DNA from: Prunella strophiata
Lineage: Eukaryota; Chordata; Aves; Passeriformes; Prunellidae
Direction of reading: 5' to 3'
NCBI GenBank assembly: GCA_036583965.1
Contig: JAZBQD010000030.1
Span: 83,766,800 to 83,830,799 of the forward strand
Length of the DNA stretch: 64,000 nt
Below, piece after piece: positions 13,601 through 25,600 of the stretch. The notes below the pieces were generated by a model. It did no database searches. It was not told where the DNA came from and was given only the letters and a program-made list of their open reading frames with translations. Made by a program: the position numbers and the translations under genes. Position 1 is the first letter of the stretch, and each line of letters opens with the position of its first letter.

Positions 13601-16600
13601 TAGTTGTTTGACACTTCAGAGTCATAGACTTGGTTGATTGTAAAGAATCTTGGGAGATCATGTATTAATTTTTCAGGTGGTGTTGTGTGTAGATGGGCTA
13701 TGCCTGGCAGGAGCTTGACTCTTCTTTTCTTAAAACATCTAGAGAAGTATGTAAGTTTCATGCCTAAGCTGGTTGGATTGCTGCTTTTTTCTCAAAGGTA
13801 TGGGTACTTGGGTTTTTTGTGAGGTAGTTTTGCCTTTTCATCATGATAATTTTGTGCTGAAATCTACCTACGGCTTCTTCATGCAAGTTTTTTACAACAT
13901 TCTAAATTTACTGGATTTTTATTTGTCACTACTGAAAGTGTAACATTTATTTGAGACATTGTGCTCAGAGAGAGGAGAGAGTAGTTCCTTTCTTGTCTGG
14001 TAATGCTTGTTTCAGTAATGCCAAAATGAGTTCTAAGTTTTTGACAGCATTTTGTTTGCTTGTATAGTTTGTATTTCACTGTGCTTTCCAGGCACATTGT
14101 TTTCTTTAGTGTGCTATCAGTTATTCCCTTCCCAGTTTTACATTTAAGCTCTCCTTCAGCTGAACTTTGCTACGTCAGTGTCAGGCCATCCCCTCCATGT
14201 GTCATCCTGATTATTTGAACCCTTGTCCAGACCTGACAGATGCTTCACGTCTCTGACAGTGATGTCATCTGCAACTATTAGCAGGGCTGAAATGCACTAC
14301 AACTGTTCCTTTTAATAATTTGTCCTTTCATGCTAAGCCAACATACTAGCTTGCTTTTTAAGGACTTTACTTTGAAAAGTGAATGGTAAAGGAAGATTTA
14401 TTTTTCAGAGCAAATTTTTCTTTTTTTTTTTTTTTCTTTCTGTGTGTGTGTAGTTGGCACCACTATTTTCTAGAGTGATTGATTTTTATTTTTTTTATTC
14501 AGACTCTTTGGAAAGTACTTCTGCTTATGTAGTAGTGTTTTGAAAGTAGTGTATTGCTAAAATGAAAAAGGAAAGTGGTAAGACTTTTCAGTCAAATTAC
14601 CTTAACATGAATCTGCCACAATAATCGTAAGTGTTTGCAACCATTTTTTACAAGTAAACTCTTAGAAATTATTTTAATGATAATTACTGGTTTGCAGAAT
14701 AGCTGAAATAGTGGGAATAAAGAAAGCCTTTGTGCTTATATATACTTAATACATACTTGCTGTCTTTGTTCATAAATTGCTGTAAACTGCTTGTTACAAA
14801 GACTGATAGTGAGAATTCCAATGGTCCTACATGACAAAGAGACAGGACCTTAATATGACTTGCAGTGGCTTTGTAACACAGAAGTTGTGGAACCAAATTA
14901 CCTTTGTAGGACTCAGCTGTGTTGATCTCTTACTGGTGGAAGTTTAGTATTTTCTGCATGATCTGTACTTCATTCTCAGTGGCACAGCAAAGAATTCTCT
15001 TAACACAAGTGGCAAGCTTTCAGTTCTGGTGTATCAGCAATAGTGTTTTCAGGGAGTAAAGTCTAAGCATTTTTTTTAACTAACTCAGATTTTCATATTG
15101 TGTATAAATCCCTTTTTTATAATTTATATTCACTAATTCATTAATTTTCATATTGTATAAAAATCCCTTTTTAAAGGGATTTGTTGTGATCTCCATTGAT
15201 ATCTGTGTAGCCAAAGTGTTAAGAATACAGGCTCATAGGTGGGCAGTGAAGAGGCTGGACCATTGACCTTGGTGGGTGTATTCTACAGGACAGAGTTTCA
15301 GCTGGCAGTTGGTTACCTGTGATGGAGCTTGGAACTGAGGACAGCATTGCCCAATGTTGTCTTTAGCAGCCTAGTTGGTGACAGGGAGAGTACTCTCAGT
15401 GAGTTTAGAGATGATCAAATTGGCCAAAGTAGCTGATGCACTGGAAGGCGAGGCTGCTATTCAGAGGGCCTTTGGCAGGCTGACAGGAACCTTGTGACCT
15501 TCAGCTCAGACAAGTGCAAGGTCTGCACCTGAGAGGGAGCAACCCTGTGTGACAGCATAGGCTGGGCTGTGACAGCAGCACTGCAGAAAAGACATGGGGG
15601 GGTTCTGGTGGAAAACAGGTTAAATAAGCTGTCCCTGTGCTGTTGTAGCAAAGACAACTGCCAGTCTACTGAATTGTGAACAAATGTAGACCTAGAACAT
15701 GAAGGATGGGATTTTCCCCCCTTTTGGTGTGCTGCAGCTGAGTATTGTGTCCAGTCTGGGCTATCCAGTGTGAGGAAGGCACTGACATACTGGAGCAGGC
15801 ACAGCAGAGTAATATAGGATGGTCGGGGGCTGGAAGGCTTCTCATGTTAGGATGTATTTTTTCAGCTATTAGGAGAAAAGACCAAGAGGAGAACTGGTTT
15901 CTGTGGGCAGTGTGGAATTAACAGGAACCAGATTTTTCATTGTGTGCAGTGGAAGGATGAGAAGCTTTGGACACAGATTCCCATTAAAAAAACAAAACAA
16001 AACAAACCAGAAACTCTTAAGCTTGAGGATGTTCAAACACTGGACCAGGTTATTAAAAGAAGTTGTAGAGTTTCTGTCTTTTGAGATACCCAAAACATGA
16101 TGGCCCAAAGCTCACCTGCACTAATGAGATCCCCACTGAGCAACAGCTGACTTGATGGCCTCTGGAGGTTTCTTTCCCATGTGTGTGATTTTATAAAGGA
16201 GTAAGAGCCATCTTAGTTCATTGCCATGGCTTGTGAGCAGTTGAAGTTCTGCTTCTTTTACTGAAAGAGTTGCCATCCCCAGGCTTTAGATTAAAAATAA
16301 TTGGTGCCAGGAGTGACTGTTTTAAAGCCAGTGTCAACAGCATGTGTTGCATCAGCTACAGTCAACTAATAAGGTTTTTGTTTCCTTATGTGAGTTTGGG
16401 TCATGAAAGACCAGGGCAGGAATGACTTCAGTCCACTTTCAGCTACCTTTCAGATTATAGCATTCGTTCTTTCATTACCTTAAGCAAGATATATCTCATT
16501 AATTGTTTATTTTAATTATACTAATTATTAACAAAGAGCTCATGAAGATTTAAGAGCAATGAAGATTTAAGCTGCCATTTATGTATCACTTTTGTAGCTA

Positions 16601-19600
16601 TCTCTCAACATTTAGTTGCAAGTAGCACATACCTCTTCTGCAAGAAGGAACCAGCCTTACTATGAAATAGTGAAATGTAAAATGTTCTGAGTCTTTCAGA
16701 CTGCAACAGTCTTTTAAATTGGCGTGGCTACTTTCTTGTGCAGGAATATAGAAAACTTTGGTTGTTGAGAATTCTGTTAATATTAAAGAAATATTTGGTG
16801 TTGGAAATCTTGAACTCCAAGAGGGTCTGTCTCCTTGCATTGCCCCAAATGTCCTTGTTGAAGACTTCTGAGCTCTAGTTTAGTTGCTTAAACATAGGTA
16901 ATCAGTGCTATTTGAGATGTCCTGGGTATCTACAGGGACCTGGCAGAAGTGGCACAGGGTGTAGGAGAAACTGTGTCCTTCTGGATGTCAGTCTGGGACC
17001 AGGCAGGCTGCCCTAGGACATTTATCTCAAGTGGCAGCAGATGCCTATGTTTAGATGACTGAATAGAGTGCTAGGTAATATGACCTCTTACCAAGAAGTG
17101 AAGAATAGCTATTATAACAAATTGATGAGACATTAAAATTAACTTGGTGGTTGTGTTTGTTTGTTTAGTTGGATTTTTTATTTTTATGTTCTGGCTGAAG
17201 TTAACAGATATGGGTATTTCTATAGAGACTGTAAGGTATGGATTTTGATTCTCCATGTATGCAAGATTATTGTCTGGTGTCTTCCATAATTATACTGAGT
17301 CTTTAAAGTGTACTTTGAGGTACAGATTCTCTGTGAAATCTGTCTTGAGAATATAACCCTGTGGAAAGAAACTATTCCTAAGTCTTGAAACCATGGTGTT
17401 GGCTGACTGCCTTCAAATTTTCTAGCTCACCGTGTGCAAGTTTTCTCAAGATCTTTATACTGAAATCCCTTGATTTATAGTTTAATCCTACTAGGGTTAT
17501 ATAAGAGATTAAATTAAGGCATGATACTGTTAGGAGCAACAGCCTAAATGTTATCTGCTGTCTTTAAATTAAAAAAAAAATTTAAAAAACAATCATCTAT
17601 CTTTAAGTCTTAAACACAGCCTGTTGGGCAGAAGGATCATAAATGCCCAGTACTGGTAAAAGGGGTGATTTTTCCCTTTCTCAGTTTTTCCCCACTCAGT
17701 TGTATACTTCTACTGTTCCTTTTGTGCTGACCTTAGGTTTTGGTGTTAGGGATTTGGATTAGGAAATTAATCCAATTGAAGGGTTTTTTTTTCCTCTAAC
17801 TTATCTTATTGTATATCTTGAAATATTAATAGTGTACACATGCATCATACTTCCTGATCTGTACATTGCAATATTTTGTTATTTGTAATGCTTCTTCAGC
17901 ACAGATAAGATTTACTATATGTTTCATATAAATCATATTTTGCTAATTCTGCTCTTTTACAATGTACCATTTATGGAAGAAAAGATGAAGCTGTATTTTT
18001 TTTACATAGAGCATAGGTTTTATTTCTCTTTACCTGATAAACCAACAATATTAAGCAAAGTCCTATACAATAAATAGTGGAATGATCAATTACATGGCTT
18101 TAGTTCCTGACAGTTTTGTGCAGTCACACAGGAAAAATAGCAGGCTGGACTGCAGTACAATAGGTCTACAATTATACCTGGAGATCAAATTTAAAAAAAA
18201 ATAAAAAGTGTTTAGGACTTGTAACTGAACACAGTTGTATGTTTTTGTTTACTGCATGACTTGAAAGATTGACGTGTAATAAAAATGAGTGGTAATTATA
18301 GAAACTGCCACATGAGATTTATTTTTGGTTTAGTTCCATGATGCTATAGTTGCTGAAGTTGGTATGCTATTTCTTTGCTCTTGATTGACGCTGATCCAAA
18401 AAACAAACTTTAAAAACCCCAGCAAAATCCACACAACAAAATACGCACAAAACCATCAGAGTAAAAAGCAAGCTCCTGCTCAAAAAACAGAAAGTGTCAT
18501 TAAAATGAATTTATAATATTGGTTGCATTTAATGGACATCTGAAAGCAAAAACCAGGCTTTTCCTTGTAAGCATGAATCTTTGATGGATTTTTGCTCTTA
18601 AATATATCCCAGAAATACCAATCTTAGCAGAGTCATTTATGATTTTAAACCTGATCTACAGATACTTGACTTAATATTTTCATAGCAAATTAGTAATTTC
18701 AGAACATAGGGGAAAACCTTGGGTGTGCAGTCAGATAATTCAACTCCCAGCAGTTAACTACAGCCATGGCAATGTAGTAGTTGCCCTTTTATCAATTATG
18801 AGTATTTCCATTTGTTTCTGCATTTTTTTTCTGGACTTAAATTTGATCTGCACTGCCCTCTGTCTAAAAGTTGGCCTGGGTGGAATCTTAGACTGAGTCC
18901 TAATATTAGTGGTATTGACAGCCAATTATGATGCTTAAGAGTACATATAACTAACAAAACTATAGCTGTTAAATTATTTAATACTTAATAGAACGTGCTG
19001 TCTTGTTAGAGCCAAACCTAGTTGTCAAGGATGGGACAGTGCTGGTAATGGCTATTTTAGTTGCCCTGTCATAGGATCTGAACCTGTTAGCTCCATCATC
19101 TGTCTGTCAGGTAACTGCTGGTAACTTAATTATGTGCTTTAGTTATGTTTTGAAAGAAAAAAAACCTTCATTGTTGAAAGAAAACTTTTGTTTCATTTTA
19201 GTGATTGATGTGCTTTCAAGGACATTGGTAAGGATTACAAGGTTTTATACATGGTTTTGTATATCTGTTAATTTCACAGAGTAAGTCTGGTTGTTGTGGT
19301 TTAACTCCAACTGGAAGCTCAGCCCCACACAGCTGCTTGCTCTGTTTCCCCCATGGGATAGGGAAAGGGAATCTGAGGAGTAAAAGTGAGAAAACTCATG
19401 GGATAAGATAAAGACACTTAAATAGGTAAAGTGAAATAAAGAAATCACAGAATTATAATCTCAGAATATTCTGAGTTGGAAGGGACCACAAGGATCAACG
19501 AGTCAAACTCCTGGCCCTGTACAGGACAGCCCCAAGATGCACACCATGTGTTTGAGAGTGTTGTCCAAACACTTCTAAATGCCTATTTCTGTGCCAAACC

Positions 19601-22600
19601 ACCCTCTGGGTGAAGAACCTTTTCCTAATATTGAACCTAAACCTTCCCAGACACATGCTGTCACAGAAGTCTTGTACCCACTGTCCTTATCTCAAGCCAT
19701 GAATTTTCTCATGGTTGAATTGAGAAAATAATGTGTGGCAGTTTAAAAGTGGAAGGTTTGCCTCTGTCTTTCCAGTCTGAGGAAAATACAAAGTATGGAA
19801 GAAGAGATCTGCCTTTTTGTGTTTAATTTCTTTCGATTTCAGAGCTAATTAACTTGTTAATTAGCAGTACTTCATAGAAAGTTTTAGATAGAAAACATTT
19901 TATACCTTAAGTATTCATCATTTAAATAAAACTGATTTTAAATTTCTTCCTTCTCCATTTTAATTAAATTTCTCTTACAGCCTGTTGTAAATTGTTTCAG
20001 AGCAGTAAGTATTTACCTGTATCTTACTGGAAATAGAAAATTGAGTGTGGCATCAGAAGTTAAAAAGCTGAAAAGTTAAAAAAGTTAAAAGTTAAAAAGC
20101 TGAAAGCTTATCAATATATGAGTAGTATGCCTTAGCTAGGAAAACACTAGAAAGATGTGTAAGCTTTTTTTCTATTCAGTAAATTACTGGTGTTTCAATG
20201 AAGAATAAGAAATGGACTGCCTTCCTAATTACAGTACAAACATAGTAGGTAGATTTAAAGGAAAGCTTGCTGACTTTCAAATTACAATAACATAATATAA
20301 AACAACTTTGCTTGGTTTTTAGTCTTTTCTTCACTGAGGAAACACTGCATTGATTATTCTGTAGTGTAAAATGTAATTTCTTGTAAACCCGTTCCTGCAA
20401 TATCTCTTCAGCAAGGCAGTCTGACTCCCTATATCAGGGGTTTTAACCAAAAAAAATCTGCTCTGTGTTGCCTTTAAAAATTGCAAATAAATCCTCAATT
20501 TACAAACAGATTAGCTTTGTCTTACAGTGGTAAATAATACATTTCCAGCTTTCTTTAGTTTGATGCGAATTGGAGGGTGAGTAAACCAAATAATTTCATT
20601 TTAAATCTGGAATGCTACTTATATTTACAATCCAGAATTGATCTTTGACATGAATCAAACGTTAATGTTTGTAGGACTCAGTGATTTAATAGGAGCAATT
20701 ACAAAATTTCCAAAAAGTGTCTCCAAATAGCAGATTCCTCTAATAAAGGAATCTATGTTTTAAGTAAAGACAATTTTTAAGAAACTATTTAAAAATACTT
20801 TACACTTTGTATCTTTCTTTTTTCTAAGCTAAATTTTTAGCTGAAATAGAAATCAGTGAAGTGTCCAGCAAAAGGGACTTGATTTTTAGTTCTGAAACGA
20901 GATACAAGTTTGCATTCCCCTTGCAAACAAGTGACATCATTGTACTAGAGGTGAACTGGTCAAGGTGCAATATGGACATTCATCAGACCTGTGAGCTTTT
21001 TTTCCCACTCTCAGGAGATAAGTATTCTGGTTGGCCATGAAATGTCTTTAAGAGGATGACTAAAATCCTTAGTTTGATCTCCAAATCCTGTGGGAAGACA
21101 GGAGTTTTCCAAGTCTGATATGTTTTAAGCATTAGCTGTATCAGAGCTGCATACTCAAGCTTCTAAACCAGCTGGTATTTCTTAGGCAAGAGTAAACTAA
21201 TTGGAAATCCCTAGACAACCTAACCTCCTTGTCTTCAGGTAATTAACTGAAATGTCCAGCAGAGTGGAAGGAAGGGTATGAATAATAGAGGCTAGAAGAT
21301 CATTAGCAGAGGAGATGATGTTTCCTAGTCAAATGGAGATTATAGCCTTCTTTGTTTTCTAGGTGTTAAATTACATCAATGAGATAATTGGTGGACTATT
21401 TCTTGTTTTATATGCTTTTCTTTGTAGTTTTTTTCTTACATCAATCTATCTATCTATGTTAGGTTTTTCTTTTGCTCCATACAGTGTTATAATTTCCTGG
21501 ACTTTCTTCTCCTCTCAGTTTTTAGGTTGTCAAGTTGCTGCTTGTTTTGTAGTCTGTGAGCATTACTACCACAATTCTTGTCCGAGGACCAAACTTAATT
21601 TCTTTAATTGGAAAAAGCCAATTTAAATTTTTTGGTCCAGTTCAGAACTTGTCCTTTTTGCTTTCAAGCTCTGATTTACTAACTTGTTGCAGTTGCCAGG
21701 TGGTTAAGTTGGGGTTTTTTCCTTGCTGGTGGTATAATGCTGTTGGCCTCTTAAATTTAATTTTTTTTTTTTTTTTTTTTTACAGACTGAGACAACTTTA
21801 GGCCTCAGTTCATATCAACAGAAAAGGTAAGCATCTTTCTAGAAGTTAATACAGACTTTAATTGTAAGACTTGTGATACTTTTCATAAGAATAATAAAGG
21901 TTTAGTGTAAAAAGGATAAAATAAGAAACATGTGATTTTTTTCCAATTATTTTTCTCATACAGAGGAAATGAAACTAAAATGTGGGATAGTTTTTAATAC
22001 TGAACAGCTCAATCATAGAATGGTTTGGGTTGGAAGGGACCTTGAAAATAAGCTAGTTCCATCCCTCTGCCATGGGCTGGGTTCCTGTCCCTCACTACTT
22101 TATCAATAAAGAATTCCTTCCTAATATCTCATCTAAACCTTCCCTCTTTCAGTTTAAAGCCCTTTCTTCCTTGTCCTAGCACTAAATGACCTTGTGGAAT
22201 GTCACTCTCCACCTCTCTAGTAGCCTGTTTTGGGTACTGGAAGGTGCTCTAAGGTCACCTCAGGGCCTTCTCTTCTTCAGGATGAGCAGCCCCAACTCTC
22301 CCAGCCTGTCTTTGTACAAGTGCTTTGTCCTTCTGATCAACTCTATGGCCCTTCTTGAGGAAGAAGCTTCACTTGTGAAATAAAAAACTGAAGAATTCTT
22401 TGATTCACTTTGTAATATATACCACAGAGTAATTCTGTGTAATTAAACTGGAAGTCTGCTTGTAGTTTTTTGGGGTTTTTTTTTTTTTAATAATTTTTCC
22501 TGTCATTTCTTTTATTGAGGAGAAAGTTTGCCTGCTTCAAAAATTCTTGATGTACTCTGAAGAAAAACTTGATGTTCTTTTTGATAGATTCTTCCCTGCA

Positions 22601-25600
22601 TTCCTTTGTCCCATCATAGAATCATTGAGGTTGGAAAAGACCTCAAAGATCACCAACTCATACCTTCAGCCATGTGCCACCATGCCCACTAAGCCATATC
22701 GCAGAGTTGTACATCTACTCATTTTGTGCTGGTGATGACACATCTTCTCTAGGGAGGCTGTTCCAGTACTTTAACCACATGATGAATTTTTTCTGAACAT
22801 CCAACCTGAATCTCCCTGGCACAGCTTGAGGCCATTTCCTCCTGTTCTGTCTCTGGTTGCCTGGGAGGAGTCTGACCCCTATATGGCTACAGCCTCCTTT
22901 CAGGTGAGAGAGCAGTGACAGAGAGCAGTGAGGTCACCTCTGAGCCTCCTTTTCTCCAGAATAGACAACCCATGACCCTGTGTTGTCCTCTCCTGTCCTG
23001 AGCACATAATCTGTTACTGAAGAGTTTGCCATGTGTAATATCTGAGAAGGAAAATAAGTGGCCTCTTTTTTCCCTCGTCCCTAATTTTTCTCTGAAGAAT
23101 CATCAGATATTCTTGTTTGTTTAATGAGTGCATTGAACAGTAATAATCAAGCTTGTTTCTTGCACAGTAGCATTCAGCAAACTGTCATAGTGCATTTTCA
23201 GTAAATACAGTTTGTTCTTTTTTTCCACAACCTGTTTTCTGTTCCTTTTCAGGAAATCTAGTAAAAGAATTTTCCATTTCTAATGAGTTCCTATTTTACT
23301 GTGTGTGTAGTTGCTTAACTGTGGGCTTAAGATCCTTCTTTTTGCAAGTTTTGAAAAACCTATGAAATCTCCAGCTGTGGCCAGGAATGCAAACAGCTGT
23401 AGTTTGGTGCTGCAATTTGTCAGTCAGATTGCAAGCATGAGAACATGAATTTACAGGAATGACAGCTGAACAAAAGATAACAATGATTAGTGTATTTCTG
23501 TGTCTTGAGTATAGCTAGACCTTATGGAGATTCTTTAAATGGAATGCTATCTTGTTTAAATCATGAAATCTCAATGGCAGAAAGTGCCTATATTGGCATC
23601 CATAGATTTGGTGCAGTATTGTTTCTAGAAAACAACTGAATTTGGTGATTCTTGAGATTGAGGCCATGGACTAGATTGCTCGAAAGGATTTTTTAATGTT
23701 AATTTCTCCACTTAGAAGATTGCTTTCTGTATTGGAAACTTCAGTGTTCTAGAGTGTGTTCTGTTAAAACACTGGTTTAGATATCTGAAAACAAATAGTC
23801 TGTTCCACTTAAGTGTGCTAGCCTATTTGAAGTTCAGTCTCAATATGGTGATCTGCATCACAAGGTCTCTGATACCATGTCACATAGCAAGTACCAAATT
23901 TGCTTTCTGTTTTTCTCTCTCACTGCTGTTACTGGTTTTGCACGAATCTTCCTTTTAAGTCCTTTTCTAGGGTGATTTTTTTGAATGGCATTGCTAAAGA
24001 CAATACTTACCTTCTCTAGATGACTTGTCTTTCTTTGTCCTTATTAGAGGTTCTTTCTTCTTCTTGGTGTAGCTTGCCAGTATTTTTTCCCTATTTAGAC
24101 AATTTATTCAGTTCTCTGATCTACTTTTTAGCACTGAGTGGAAGGAGGGAAATGAACTAGCAATTTAATTTGTTTTGTTCATGCCCATGGTCAGATTACG
24201 GTGCATCTTTATTCAAGCTTCTCCCTGTTCTACCCCCAGACACACCCCCTTGGGAATTGTTAGCTTTGAACTTTGCCTGTTACGAGTGTGTTTTCCTGAT
24301 ACAAGGTTAATATTGACATATCTGAGCTAGCTGTAATCTGGGTAGTTTGTGGAAAAAAAATTGTTGCTAGTCTTTTTATTCATTGCATTTTTAGCAGCAG
24401 CTTCTGCCAGATACTGAAGTGGTCAATTGTTTTGTGGGAGTTGACTTTCTCACTGAACCTGTGATTAATACCCATATTTCTAAAAAAAATCTAGTTTTAA
24501 AAATTAAAATATCTTTTCTGATATATGCAGCTCACCCTTATTTTTAAATATTAACGAGTTGTGGATGCACTCAGGTTTACTTACAGAACATTTTTAGCTT
24601 AAAAAGTCTGCAGTGGCTCTTTCGAGGATTCTGGCACAAAAAATACCCACTGTGAAGTATTTGCCAATTTGTCATTTTTTAGTTTGACATAGTTATTTTT
24701 AGATACACTTTTATTTGATTTTGTGGTAATGAAAATAAAGTAGTAGCTTTCTAAGAGTTCTTGTTGCTGAATAAAATAATGAGAATTAAGTTGTTTCACA
24801 GCTTAATTCTGCTGTCTTTATTTCTTTACAATTTATGGCACAAGAGAGGAAATAAAACCCTTTAAACAACTGCTGAAGTAATGTGGGAAAAATTACATGT
24901 GGAATATGCTTAGATTTGAATTTTCTGCAGTAGAAATGAAAGATGCTAGAGATAAGATTCCACAGAGCACATAACTCCTACAGAAATCCCAGAACAGCTA
25001 GAAAGGTAAAGTGAGGATACAGAGACACAGTTGCTGCCCAACTTTGTAGAAATCTCAAAATATTGTATGTGACAAGCCTTTTCTTCATCTCCAAATGCAA
25101 AGATGTGCTTTGATTATCTAAAATTGAGTGCCTAGCACTCTGATAAACAGCAAAGCATTATGGATGTGCTGAAGAATGTCCTTAAGACAGAAGAATATTG
25201 TGGCTCAGCACAGATGGATGCCTGTATCAGCTACAGTGTTTGCAGGCATTGCTGTTTTGACCATGTTTATGACAGCATGTGTGACAAATATTATTGAGAT
25301 ATGAAGTTGCACTTCAGTGAATTACATCTGGGTAGCAGCAGTATCTTAGTTAGTAGTTGAGGTAAATGTCCACTCAGATACAGCATGGATGGAAGAGGGA
25401 GGATAATGATCCTGCTGGGGACTATGTGTAGTTCACTCTCAAGTCTCATTTTTAAAATCAAAATTCTTGCAGAAGGAAAAAGATGTTGAGAACATTTAAG
25501 TTATGGGTCGAGATGACTCCTGGCCAGTTCTTAGTCTGCTGGTGCTTGTTGGCAGATATTAGCAATCCTCTCTTCCAGATGCATCTTTTCTTTTTCATGT

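Larger units (their letters stand above)
10607..21785 (+). other. TMEM131 intron A-B, 11,179 bases
   Basis: The largest intron in the window. It holds a sense CR1 (about 15196-16196), an LTR-like fragment abutting an antisense CR1 (about 19291-19680), an A/C-rich patch at 11615-11690, a hairpin plus direct repeat at 15089-15182 and a small tandem tract at 20058-20106. Several AG/GT juxtapositions resemble recursive splice sites. No nested gene was recognised. Confidence 0.85.
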
